Below are positions 47,637 through 58,400 of a stretch of DNA of 64,000 nt, piece by piece (within the stretch, counting starts at the first letter, position 1; every line of letters begins with the position of its first letter). Source of the stretch: Tethya wilhelma (Eukaryota > Porifera > Demospongiae > Tethyida > Tethyidae); contig CAXIPT010000002.1 of the NCBI GenBank assembly GCA_964030475.1, positions 2,488,827 through 2,552,826 on the forward strand, in the 5' to 3' direction. The notes under the pieces are model-generated. The model was not told the origin of the DNA, made no database searches, and saw nothing but the letters and a program-made list of their open reading frames with translations. Made by a program: the position numbers and the translations under genes.

Positions 47637-48860
47637 CATTAAATCAATGACATCATTGACTTAAATACATGCTATATATATTCACATGCACACTAGTTAC
47701 CATGGTAACTACTCTCATTGGCAGGGCCTGTGCAGGGACGTGGGGCTGCACCACTACAGAGAGACACTCTGAGAGAGGGAGCCACTCAGAGTTACCAAAG
47801 TCAATGAAGAACACCTGAGGAAGAGAGATTGAGGTTGTGATAAGAAACACAATGACCTAGACAGCACATGTACAATACTAGTTGCCATGGACAGCTGTGC
47901 TAGCCTCGTTCCCAGGCTCCCCCCTCTCAGATAGTACGGAAAGGAAAGGGGGGAGCCTGGTCGCCAATCTCACGTGACATACGTCATTGGCGATTACAAC
48001 GTATGGTTGAGAGCGCGCTCTTTCCCGGGTTTTTGCCAACAGCTTTCAAAAGAATTTTACAGTCTGTGAGATCGAGATAGGAGGGTCAGGTAAGTGAAAA
48101 AAGAAAGTAGTTAACTAGGAGGCTTGTTGTATTTAGCAGTAGTTCAATTTTATAGGCTAGTAAAACGTGCTTGAGCTGTCACGATGGCTACAAGCCTCGA
48201 GGCCTCTTGCCTAGGCTTTTGAGTTACTTTTTTATCCGTAGACTATGAATTCAGCTAATACAAGTAATATTAGAGAAATATACCTGGTCTTTGTTCTGCT
48301 GGCTGTATTTTCTGCTGCAAAAATCTTGAGTAAAAGTCATACAAAGCTATTACACGTGAGCGCTCGCAACGTCACCATGAATTTTTGCGTGGGCGCAATT
48401 TTTTACCTGTCTACCGACGTCTATCCTTTACGTCACTCACGTGAGATTGGCGACCAGGCCCTCTGCTGTGCTTTTTTGCAAAAAAAGCTAAAGGGAGGGG
48501 CCTGGGATCGAGGCTACAGCTGTGCTGGTAGGCAACCATTCACAGCAAGAGAGGAACAAGTGAAAACTTGCAACCAATTTTTGTGATAACTAAATTTCAT
48601 TGAGAATTCTGAATCCATCTTTACAGCAAACCACTCTACCATTGCCCACTAGTGCCCCCTGGTGGTTGCCATGCAGTGTGTGTGTGTCCCCCTCACCTTG
48701 GCTCTGTCCCCCTCCCTCTGGGTGATGGTGACCCGGCACCACGCCTCCCCCTGGTAGCGGGCACAGCAGGACCCACCTACGGACAGCTGGGGAGGATCGC
48801 GGTGGTCACATGACTGACACGCCTCCTGGATGTGGCTGTTTAATGTCTTCACTTGAACAG
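47465..48860 (-). CDS. Tudor-domain protein, C-terminal part
   Basis: Exons 48860-48697, 47814-47701 and 47584-47465 join in phase and end with TGA at 47465-47467. The first encodes VQVKTLNSHIQEACQSC..GGSCCARYQGEAWCRVTI (Tudor entry strand, C.A.Y..W.R). The second encodes VFFIDFGNSEWLPLSECLSV (Tudor F.DFGN.E core). The third encodes AHPSDDLIDKDITVVFKG and a short tail. This is one extended Tudor domain with aromatic-cage-type residues. Such domains bind methylated arginine or lysine, and many animal members act in piRNA/germ-granule pathways, but one domain does not identify the paralogue. The 5' exons would lie beyond 48861, where low-complexity repeats and an N (49155) intervene before an unrelated GPCR. 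The gene ends 247 bp upstream of PUM3 on the same strand. Confidence 0.75.
47590..47633. repeat. AG microsatellite
   Basis: An (AG)n run forming, on the minus strand, the CT-rich tract of the acceptor of the last Tudor exon. Confidence 0.85.
47901..48516. mobile_element. 616-bp foldback element with 9-bp TSD in Tudor intron
   Basis: It starts tagcctcgttcccaggctcc and ends gcctgggatcgaggcta, flanked by the direct repeat cagctgtgc (47892-47900 and 48517-48525). The inner arms share gattggcgacc and tcacgtgag with opposite orientation. This is a large member of the 7988-8239 family. The internal ATG-led frame (48245-48586) has no family signal. Confidence 0.85.
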
Positions 48861-48935
48861 CTATAAGTATGGGAGATCACATGACAGGTCACATGACAAT
48901 CAGGTTTGTACAAAATTACACTATTTGATCTCTCC

Positions 48936-49154
48936 CACCCATATATATAGGTGGGATATAGTGTGGGGGTACGCTAAATCCCTCCTACATATATGGGCGG
49001 GCAGGGCAAAATCTTGGCGTACCCCACGCTAAATATCCCACCCATATATATAGGAGGGATTTAGCGTAGGGGTACGCTATTTTCCTCCTATATATATGGG
49101 AGGGATTTAGCGTAGGGGTACGCTATTTTCCTCCTATATATATGGGAGGGATTT
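48936..49154. repeat. tandem palindromic repeat array ending at an N
   Basis: Units of about 45 bp built from cctcctatatatatgggagg, atttagcgta and ggggtacgcta repeat two to four times. The module cccacccatatatatagg/tggg is inverted at the left. The array is interrupted by an N at 49155, so its true length is unknown. It lies directly 5' of the GPCR start (49183). Confidence 0.75.
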
Positions 49155-49182
49155 NTTTTTTGAGAGACGTGACTTCACAAGC

Positions 49183-50313
49183 ATGGACTACTTGAACAGA
49201 TCATTCTCAGGCACTGAAAGGTTCCTCAACACCACTGAGAGTGAAGAAAACAGCACAAATATCACCAGCAACTGTGGACTCACTCTACCTCAGCCTCTCC
49301 TGACTCCAGCAGTGACCAGAGCACTACGCTACATCCCTCTGGCTTACTACTTTGCAGGGTTGCTATTTGCCATCACTCTCAATACATACATTATTGTGCT
49401 GATAGCAAGACACAAGAAACTACATAATATGAGTTTCTACCTAATCTTGCAAATTATCGCTGCTGATCTGATTTTCGCCCTTCATTTCTTTCCAGATAGT
49501 ATCGTTAATGTTTTCCTCAACACTTGGTCACTTCCATTTAGTGTATGTGATGTGCTTGTTTTGATTTTCTCCATTGGACGACATGTTCGAAACTTTCTTA
49601 TGTTAGTATTGGGTATAGATCGACTGTGCAGTGTTTTCCTACCATTTTGGTTCCCTAAACATCGCAAGCTTGTGATTGTCCCGCTCTCCATTGCAGCTTG
49701 GCTACTAGCTTTTGTTGTTGCATTTGCTCCTGCATCGGGAATTCTGGGTTGCAACAATTTTGCTGATCGATCCTTCTGGGTTTGTGAACGGCCCATACCC
49801 AGTGAGAATAGATGTGACAGGAATGTAATGGCCAACAATTGTATATACTTTCAAATCTTCACAATAACTGTGTCCAATTTCAGTTTACTTGTGTGTTCAA
49901 TTCTATACCTCATTTTGTTTTACAAAACGAAAAAATTGAAACGAACTGTTGTCCCTAACTTCCAAATGCCTGACAGAAGTGACGATTCACAACTTGAAGC
50001 TTCCAGAGATCAAGCACAGTCTAAAAGACGTGTTACAACTACATATGTCCTACTCTTCTTGGCCATTGCGTTTCCAACTCTCGTTTTCTTAGCTGCTTCA
50101 AGTACTATTAATATTACAGATCCAGACTCAATGCAAGGTTCAAACCCTCCAAATCCTGTACTTATTGCTATCCTAAGTATTTTTCTTAGAAGTTTGTTTT
50201 CATTTATTGTTTTTGTCGATCCTATTATACTCATGAAAAATGGCGACATGAGAGAGGCCAATAGAAAGGTGCTAACAACACTAAAGAAAAAGTTGTCAAG
50301 AAGACCTAATTAG
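49183..50313 (+). CDS. rhodopsin-like GPCR, intronless (376 aa)
   Basis: A single exon with ATG at 49183 and TAG stop. Extracellular N-terminus about 50 residues with sequons at N5, N16, N23 and N26. TM1 52-75, TM2 84-106 (IIAADLIFAL, with the conserved D at 95), TM3 119-145 ending in IDR (145-147, the DRY equivalent), TM4 163-184, TM5 220-247, TM6 286-306, TM7 326-350 with DPIIL (346-350) in place of NPxxY. Short basic tail, KKKLSRRPN. Cysteines at 122 and in loop 2 (190, 201, 211) could form the usual disulphide. A sponge-type class A receptor; ligand unknown. Intronless receptors in tandem suggest retro-origin followed by local duplication. A paralogue (decayed) lies at 53646. Confidence 0.88.
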   Translation: MDYLNRSFSGTERFLNTTESEENSTNITSNCGLTLPQPLLTPAVTRALRYIPLAYYFAGLLFAITLNTYIIVLIARHKKLHNMSFYLILQIIAADLIFALHFFPDSIVNVFLNTWSLPFSVCDVLVLIFSIGRHVRNFLMLVLGIDRLCSVFLPFWFPKHRKLVIVPLSIAAWLLAFVVAFAPASGILGCNNFADRSFWVCERPIPSENRCDRNVMANNCIYFQIFTITVSNFSLLVCSILYLILFYKTKKLKRTVVPNFQMPDRSDDSQLEASRDQAQSKRRVTTTYVLLFLAIAFPTLVFLAASSTINITDPDSMQGSNPPNPVLIAILSIFLRSLFSFIVFVDPIILMKNGDMREANRKVLTTLKKKLSRRPN

Positions 50314-50492
50314 CTGACATTGAATATTAAATTATCAGAACTTTGGTAACTTTGAACTTATTATTGTGTTAAATTTTCACGAGACTTTGATTTGAATGTG
50401 TAAATGCAACTATAGTCATGACCATGGCTGTTAGCATTTATTTATGTTGCTTACTGCATAATAGTAATATGTTTCAGTCCTAATTTCTTGTC

Positions 50493-51121
50493 ATTGGGGC
50501 GAGCCTGAGCGAGCCCCAGATAGCGAGTAGTACGTCGGGTGTGTCTGTCTGTCTGTCTGTCTGTCATCGTTGGGTCTTGTACGCTCACGTAAGCTAATTC
50601 TAGCTAACATAATTATCGACCCGTACCATGTACCATGCATTACTAACGCATGCGCATAAGTATATAGTGTGCATGTGTTTTCGAGACAGTTGATCGAGAA
50701 ATCAGATCAGACAGAGGCAGCTAGAGCAGAACAGTTGAGAAATAGTTCTGCTAATAGCTAGAGGCTGTGAGACTTAGACAGTTGCTAAGCATATCTTATG
50801 AGAGAAAGGCACAGAAACAGTTTAACAGCAGCGCTCAACAGAAAGACAGGCAGAAGCAAGGGGAAAACGGTGATGCCAGGCTTGCTCAACATACAGTGTC
50901 AGAGGGTAAGAGATACCAAGTTTGAAAATAACCCTAGACTTTACATCTCATTAGCAATCCTTCGTGTAAGCTAACTTCTGATGTTCACACCACAGTCATT
51001 TGAACACTGTCAGTTTTGTACTCACTCTGACAGCCAGATCTATACCATAATTGGGCATTCTGACAAATATTCTCCATACACTCTCTGTGCAAAAAGCTGC
51101 GCTTGCTCAGGCTCGCCCCAC
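50493..51121. mobile_element. TIR element, ggggcgagcctgagcgagcccc family
   Basis: The terminus ggggcgagcctgagcgag at 50497 is inverted as cgcttgctcaggctcgcccc at 51103-51120. A tgtctgtctgtctgtctg run lies just inside the left end. The only internal frame is unsupported. Related ends are at 59607-60398 and, one each, at 5727 and 7001. The TSD is not clear. Confidence 0.6.
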
Positions 51122-51489
51122 AATGCCTTGCATTCTTCTAGTAATCATATTATGTGTAAAAATGTGCTTCCATCTATTACACCCTACTACCACTGCATTA
51201 GTATATTAAATCACATTCTTTGTCATTTCCGCACAATAATATGTGACCAAATTTTGGATAAATGACCAGAATTGCAAAGCTAGCTATATTTCATATTTGA
51301 AGTGGTGATAAGATCGAGCTCAGATGTACTGACAATGCATTCATTCTGAATCATGATCAAATATGTTGCTAAAGTGCGAGTATACATCAACTCTGTGTTA
51401 CTATCCATATTACAAAGAGTTTATGTTTCTGGTACAATTTTAGTGTAGCATCAGAATATGCATGAAGTTAGTTGAAGACCTACTTAAAA

Positions 51490-51838
51490 CAGTAGAACCT
51501 CCGTTATCATGACACCTGCTTATCCAGAAGCCTGCTGGATAAGCAAAAAATCCGCATAATCAAAATGATGAATTTGTACTGGTTCTAGCAGCACTATAGA
51601 AGTAGCCTTGGACGATAGTTTTTCTTACTATTTAGCATGTCACAACACTTGTAGATTGTACTTTTCTTCGTTTAGATTTAAATTACTCGAATTTTGGCTG
51701 ACACTTACAAGCGTCAAGCTTGAAAAGTGGGTGTAGTCTATAAAATTTTGTTCTAATTAACCAAATTTTGGACTTCCAGCTCGATCCCGATAATCGAGAT
51801 TCCAGATAAATGGGGTCTGCATAATGGAGGTTCTACTG
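51490..51838. mobile_element. pogo/Tigger-like MITE
   Basis: cagtagaacctccgttat at the left is inverted as cataatggaggttctactg at the right, with internal gctggataagca and gataatcgag motifs. CAGTAGAACCTC-type ends are typical of pogo/Tigger-related non-autonomous elements. No TA duplication could be read. Confidence 0.65.
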
Positions 51839-52292
51839 AACTTGCTTTGTATGAAAATTTCCCCAAGTGTACATTCAATGGTGTAAAAAGTGACATTGTC
51901 TGGTATCATTTGATCACTGCACTCCTAAGTGGTGTGATTCGAGTACATTTGCACCCTCTGTTTAAGTTTTTTTCGTAACTTTTTACCCTCAGCTTTGTAA
52001 CTATTGCGTAATCATAGATAATATAGACTACGTGACCGGGATTGGAAACGCCCAGGATTTTGCGGACAACTCTGGTTTCGTAACGCATGCGCGGGAAAAT
52101 TGCAAAATGTCACGTGATACAGGAGGAATGGCTGCTCCTGGATCTTTTGAGTCTTATCAGAGCTCTTATGCTTTTGAAATGGCATGCTGCAAGTTTAGAA
52201 GGAGACTTTTAAGGTAAGATTTCTTGCATATTTATTCTACAAATCATTATACTGTCTATAGTAATGAAATGGCTGCTTTATTAAACTAAAAT

Positions 52293-52302
52293 TATTATCA
52301 CA

Positions 52303-52341
<39 letters not shown>
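52293..52341. repeat. CA microsatellite
   Basis: A (CA)n run inside the TIR element. Confidence 0.85.
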
Positions 52342-52342
<1 letters not shown>

Positions 52343-52394
52343 AATATTGATATGCTGATAAAGAGATGTTCCATAATTGACAAGTTTATGGTGG

Positions 52395-52462
52395 CTGCTG
52401 CCAGGGATCTGAACACGGAACATCAGGAGTGCGGTGCATCTGCCATCTGAACAGTCCGGCAC
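52395..52462 (-). repeat. tRNA-like sequence (possible SINE head)
   Basis: On the minus strand, GTTCAGATGGCAGATGC (A-box-like) and GTGTTCAGATCCC (B-box-like) occur at tRNA spacing. The arms pair poorly, so a SINE or tRNA pseudogene is more likely than a functional tRNA. Confidence 0.35.
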
Positions 52463-53645
52463 CTATTGCATTAATCGAGTCAGAACTGAACTTCAATCTT
52501 GTCTTGCTGTGATTAATTCTGGTTGTAGTACTTTTTCTTATGAAATATGATTATAGGCGAAGTTTACGTCCCATCCTATCAAATTAGAATGTAATGATGC
52601 TGTTTAGGAGTACTGTAGAAGTTCAAATACCCAATCTTGCTGCTAGGTAATAATTACATCACTTGTCATTTAAGTACTTGTATAAACACACCATTCAGCT
52701 GAAAACTATACATTCCCATGAATAAAAATTGTGCTTGTTCCATGAAACATAGACTTATGCACCTTAAAATGTCAATATTAGCTATAGCCAGAGAACAGTA
52801 CAGTTCTGAGGGGTACAGAAAAAGTATATACATGGAGCTCTACTATACCTACCAATTGATGACAAAATTTTGACAAAGCCCTTTATGTTATGCCACACAA
52901 GATTAGCCCATTCCATATTGAACCAAAAGTACTAGTTAGTATGATAACAATGACTACTATTGTTGGCTTACTTTTAGAGTTAGAGGTACAGAAACAATGA
53001 GAGTTCATAGACTCATCACAAACTCGGCATGATTTAGCCCAAAATGCATACGTAAGTAGGTATTTGCACTTTATTATTCCAGTGCCAAGTAAGTATATTC
53101 TTACCTGTTCCAATGAACCTCCACTGTAACAAAACTATTGCCTCTCCAGCTTCTCTTCGCCTCTTTTCTTGCTGACTTGCACGACAAAAGAACTCGCGAA
53201 TTTTATGGCAGCTGTCAAAAATTGAAACCCGCGCTGTCCGTGAAAATTACATTGGAGTAAATGGGCGTTTCCAATCCCGGTCACGTAGTCTATATTATCT
53301 ATGGCGTAATATGCCATGCATGCATATGCTTAGCATGTATGTGACTTAGAATGTAAAAACTATAAAGAATCGACGCGAATTGAAGATATATGGTAGATCG
53401 AGCTGCATTGGAACTTATGTTCATTAATTTAGTTTATGTTTTTTTAAACCTTTCCTTGGTTGCTATTGCGTAATATGCCATGCATGCATCTTTCTGAAAA
53501 GTTATGTATAAAAGAAAAACTGCAAATCGTAGATAGCAAGAGCTGTGTATGAATTCAGGTTGACTTCTCGATCGTTAACAACCTGTAGCTACAAGTTGAT
53601 CTCTTTGCATCTGTGTAACCAGCATTTCTGAGAGACTTCACAAGC

Positions 53646-54732
53646 ATGAACTACTTCAACATATCATTCTCGGATGTTGAAGATTTCCTGAACATCACTG
53701 AGAGTGAAGAAAATCCCACTAATGCCACCAACAACTGTGGACTTGCTCCACAGCTGCCTCTCTTGACTCCAGCAATGACCAGAGCGCTACGCTACATCCC
53801 TCTGGCTTACTACTTTGCAGGATTGCTGTTTGCTACCACTTTCAATACGTACATTATTGTGCTGATAGCAAGACACAAGAAACTACACAGTGTGAGCTTC
53901 TATCTAGTCTTGCAAATTATTGCTGCTGATCTGATTTTCGCCCTTCATTTCTTTCCAGATAGTATCGTTAATGTTTTTCTCAACTCTTGGTCACTTGGAT
54001 TTAGTGTATGTCATGTATTTTCTTTTTTTTTCTCCATAGGACGACATGTTCGTAACTTTCTGATGTTAGTATTGGGTATATATAGATTGACTGTGCAGTG
54101 TTTTCCTACCATTTTGGTTCCCCAAACATTGCAAGCTTGTGATTGTCCCTCTATCAATTGCAGCTTGGCTCCTAGCATTTGTCATCGCCTTTGCTCCTGT
54201 ATCGGGGATTCTGCATTGCAACAATTTTGCCTATCGATCCTTCTGGGTTTATGAGCTGCCCAAGTCCAGTGGCAATAGATGTGAACGGAATATAGTGGCC
54301 AATAGTTGCATTTACTTGCAGATCTTCATAGTTACATTATCCAATTTCAGTTTGCTTGTGTGTTCCATTCTATACATTGTTTTGTTCTTGAAAACAAAGA
54401 AGTTGAAGCGAACTGTTGTCCCTAACTTCCATAGACCTGACAGTAGTGATGATTTACAGCTCAAAGCTTCCCGGGAACAAGCACAATTCGAAAGGCGTGT
54501 CATTCTCATTTTCTTTGTTGGTGCCAGTACAGTTAGCGTTAGATGCCCAGACTTGATGGCAAGTTGAAAGCCTTAGAATCCTCTACTCATCGCAATCCTA
54601 AATATTTTCATTTGAAGTTTGTTTTCTTTTATTGTCTTCATTGATCCGATTATACTCATGAAAAATGGAGACATGAGAGAAGCCAATGGAAAGATGCTGG
54701 CAACACTGAAGAGAAGGTTTTTCAAGAATTGA
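53646..54732 (+). pseudogene. decayed GPCR paralogue
   Basis: Residues 1-145 match the GPCR at 49183 closely (RYIPLAYYFAGLLFA, IIAADLIFALHFFPDSIVNV, IGRHVRNFLMLVLGI). A 4-base insertion (extra tata at about 54076-54082) then shifts the frame just at the IDR motif. TM4-TM5 continue in the next frame (VIVPLSIAAWLLAFV, SNFSLLVCSILY). The TM6 region has a deletion ending in a stop near 54567. TM7 and tail (VFIDPIILMKNGDMREA) follow in yet another frame to about 54732. At least two independent lesions make function unlikely. Confidence 0.85.
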
Positions 54733-55439
54733 CATTGAATACAAAATTATCGTGTTTTCAAACCTATACTACAAAAAAAAAGGGGACCAACAGGTTAAAT
54801 AAATTTAAGAGACTTTGATTTGAAATGTGTATTTAATGTAGTTAGACAAGTACCTATTAGCATTAATTTGTCATGCATACTGAAGTAAATTTTAGCTATG
54901 GAGGACAGTAGTCCTCAACATAATTATTTTAAACAGTCAGAAAACCTTTTTAGTGTGTTTTCCTTGTGATCACCCTACTACCATTGAGTGTGCTACTTTT
55001 GTGATAATCAAATTTTAGTGTGTTTTCCTCTCAATTATAACATATTGTTCATAGTTATATTTTATTGTAGTTTGTTTCAATAACATGTGTGTCTATACAG
55101 TATGTTTTTCAGTAGTAGATACACATGCAAGCTAACATCTAAATCCTATGTAATCTTCTAACTTCACCATACACTGTTTATCAAACACTTTGTTTTTGTG
55201 TATATGCAACACTCTGCATTACTTATACATAATATGTTGCAATCTATAGTTCAAGGTACTAATGTTAGTAGACATGGCTGACAACACCATGCACCCATAT
55301 TGGGCCACTCATTCTTCTTAACCACGACTATGCATGCATGTAGATTAACTCTATACGTAGTTACACATCTCTGACTTTGGTATGTGTGATTTTTGCATGT
55401 GGATAGTATAGTTGTAGCGTTTGTTACTACAGTTTTGTC
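54733..55439. other. spacer between GPCR pseudogene and NLR 2
   Basis: No exon. About 54795-55395 matches 22200-22761. It includes the probable promoter of the NLR, with no motif I can name. Confidence 0.5.
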
Positions 55440-58400
55440 ATGGGTAGTTGTATAAAGAAACCCTCAAGACCAAACCTGAAGCATCCTTTTTTACAAGAGG
55501 ATTACTCATCTCAAAAAAGACACCGATCCTCCATGATCAACAAGAATGTGCCCGTCAAACAGACACTACCAAATCATCCTGTGTTCAATGATTCACTATC
55601 GTATTCTAGTTTTAGTAGCTCTATAAGTTCTTTAGATGACAGCACAAAAAAAACAGTATGTGGTGTTCAGAGCAAGTCAAGACAGCCACCCATAAAGCCT
55701 GCTGTAGGAAGTGAAATCTCTACCACTGAGATGGAACATTGCCAACTTCTTAAAGTTACAACTACCGGATTGTATAGTCCTTATCAGAGCCCATTAGTTC
55801 ACAATAGTAGTAATCCTGCTAGTATATTACTTTCTGAGTGTGAAATTCCAATTTTACTTGAAGTTCTGGCAGAGTATGCCTATAAATGGAGAGAAATTGG
55901 GCTTCTGTTGGGATTTTTGTCCAATGAGCTAAAGGTGATTGCTACCAAACCAAGCCTCTTTGAAAATGCTCCCAACAGCTTTTTGTCAGAAATGTTCACC
56001 AGATGGGTTCAATGGAGCCCACAGACACACCATGGCAAGCATGCCACCCTCGATGATTTAGTCAATGCTCTGAGAAGCAAGGCTGTTGGATTAGCGACTG
56101 TTGCTGAAGAATTGAAGAAGTCATTCAGTGGTACGTATGTTATGAGAAAAGAAAATAATAAACAGTAAACAGTATATAGAGTCAGATTATTGGGTACACT
56201 TTGCTGTTAAGTCAAAGTATATTATGTTCACATGATCAAAAGCTATGAACTATGCTTTGTTCCCTGCATTGTCCTTCAATTTTCATAGGAAGTGGAGCTT
56301 CTCAAACTTCATTCATTTGGATGTGCGGTCATGCATTAGTGTTCCTCATAATTTAGTCATTTTTTTTTCACAATGATCACACATTGTGCCTAATAACCTG
56401 ACTTGACATTAACAGATTTTTTGTTTATTACAGACTCATTATAATGTATTTGTAGGTATTGCCAAACGAACAGCTTGTTTGTCACAAAACACCAAGCAAG
56501 AATCTCGTGATGCTGGGATAGTTACACGAAGCATAAAGTCACCGGATCCATTTGCTTCTCCTCTTGAGCACTATGCTTTCTACCTTCGCTCTTACTTCAC
56601 TTGCAACAGAGAACCAGCTGATAAGTGGCCAGAAATAGAAGCAAAAGAGTACATAAGGTTAGCTGTAGTCAGTAATGAATTTATCGGTCGTGTTGAGTTG
56701 GAAGAATTTCGGGAAGCAACAATTCATGGATCCATTGATGATATTCTAAAATCAAAAGCTCCTCTGGAGTTCAATGATATTTTAAAGCCTATCATAGTTA
56801 AAGGTAGAGAGTATCCTGTAAGACGTATTCTTTTAGAAGGGGCTCCTGGCATTGGCAAGTCTACTATGTCGTGGGAGGTGTGTCAAAAATGGGGAAATGG
56901 AGAGCTTTTTCAAGAATATTTTCTGGTCATCATGCTTCGATTTCGTGACTCGTGGGTTCAAAAGATCAAAAGCCTATCTGATATGTTTCGTTTCTCCAGT
57001 GAGCCTCAAATGCAGCAAGAAATTTCAAAACAAATCAGACAAACACTAGGAAAGGATGTGTTGTTCATTCTTGAGGGATTTGATGAAGCACCACCATCTT
57101 TGAGGAGTGAAGATTCTCTCTTTTTTGAACTTTTCAATGGATCTCTCCTTCCAAATGCCACAGTGATGGTGACAACTCGTCCCAGTGCTAGTTACGATCT
57201 TCAGAGATGTTGTAAAAGTATTAAGTATTCGCGAAGAATCGAAGTGCTAGGATTCGGAAAGAAGGAAATTGATGAGTACATTGAAGCTCACTTTAGCCAA
57301 AGCACTCTTCCTGTTAAAGATTTTTACAAGTACCTTGAGCTCTACCCTCACATCTATAGCATGATGTATGTCCCATTAAACAGTGCTATAGTGACACACG
57401 TGTATCAGATGTGTAAATCAGCTTCTACTTTAGTCCCTCAAACCATGACACAACTCTATACGTCACTGGTGAAGACATTGCTACTGCGCTACCTTAAAGA
57501 TAGAGAAGAATATGAAGATGTCCAGATCAATAGCTTCAGTGATCTTCCTGAGCCTGTTTTTCTCAAGTTCCTACAAATATGCCAAATTGCTTTTGATGGA
57601 TTAACTAAATGTGAAAAAGAGATAATTTTCTCTGGTCTTCCAAAAGATTTTGACTCCCTTGGTCTAATGCAGTCTGTTTCTGAGCTTTACATTGACAAAG
57701 GAGCTTCCGTGTCTCATAACTTTCTTCATCTCACCATTCAAGAGTTTTTAGGTGCTTTTTATCTCACAATGCGTAATGAAGATGAACAAATTAATTTCTT
57801 GGACCAGAATTTTTATGGTAAGGAGGGGGACAAGAAGTCTTATCAAACAGAAATGGCCAGGTTTTTTGCAGGTCTTTGTGAAAATAATCCAACACCAGTT
57901 TGTGAAGTTATTAAAAACAATAGAGTGTACTCGCATCATGATAAACGTAACTGGATTATTAATAAAATCGAGGTCCATTTGTTGTTCGAATTACATACTC
58001 CTAGTGTTTTGGCCAGTATTTTTGATTCACAAAACCCAATGTTTGGCTATGAACTCCATGAATATACATCGGATAATCTTTATTGGGATGATTCATGTGT
58101 AGATGATGACTTGCTACCAATTGATCAGCTAATTTCTTTCACTCCCTACGACTTCTATGTGCTGAGCTATGTCATTGTAGCTTCAGATTGCAAGTGGAAG
58201 GTTGGACTTTCTCATGACTCAATCCTAACAGATGCTATATTTGAGAATTTATTGTCAACTGATCAAGGTAGCGAATCTGGTCCATCTGCACATATAGCTG
58301 AATTGGAATGTAGTTTGTACTCGGGTAAAATTACCAAATTAGTAGATTTGCTTCCCAATCTGAATCATTTCTGTATTGGGTATCTTGGATTTACTGTTGG

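Larger units (their letters stand above)
52013..53303. mobile_element. 1.29-kb TIR element with 7-bp TSD
   Basis: About 45 bp at 52013 (catagataatatagac, then acgtgaccgggattggaaac) are inverted at the right end (to 53303). Flanking gcgtaat occurs at 52006-52012 and 53304-53310. The flank ctattgcgtaatatgccatgcatgcat recurs uninterrupted at 53462-53487, giving the empty-site form. Inside there is a possible first exon (ATG 52128, MAAPGSFESYQSSYAFEMAC, donor GTAAG at 52213), a CA microsatellite and a tRNA-like stretch, but no transposase. Confidence 0.7.

Noticed and set aside
48245..48586. 113-codon frame as a gene
   Set aside because: It lies wholly within the 616-bp foldback element and overlaps its right arm.
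48936..49154. CRISPR array
   Set aside because: Repeats are palindromic, contiguous and without unique spacers, in an animal genome.
52032..53317. Transposase inside the 1.29-kb TIR element
   Set aside because: No long frame or catalytic motif; only short frames at the ends.
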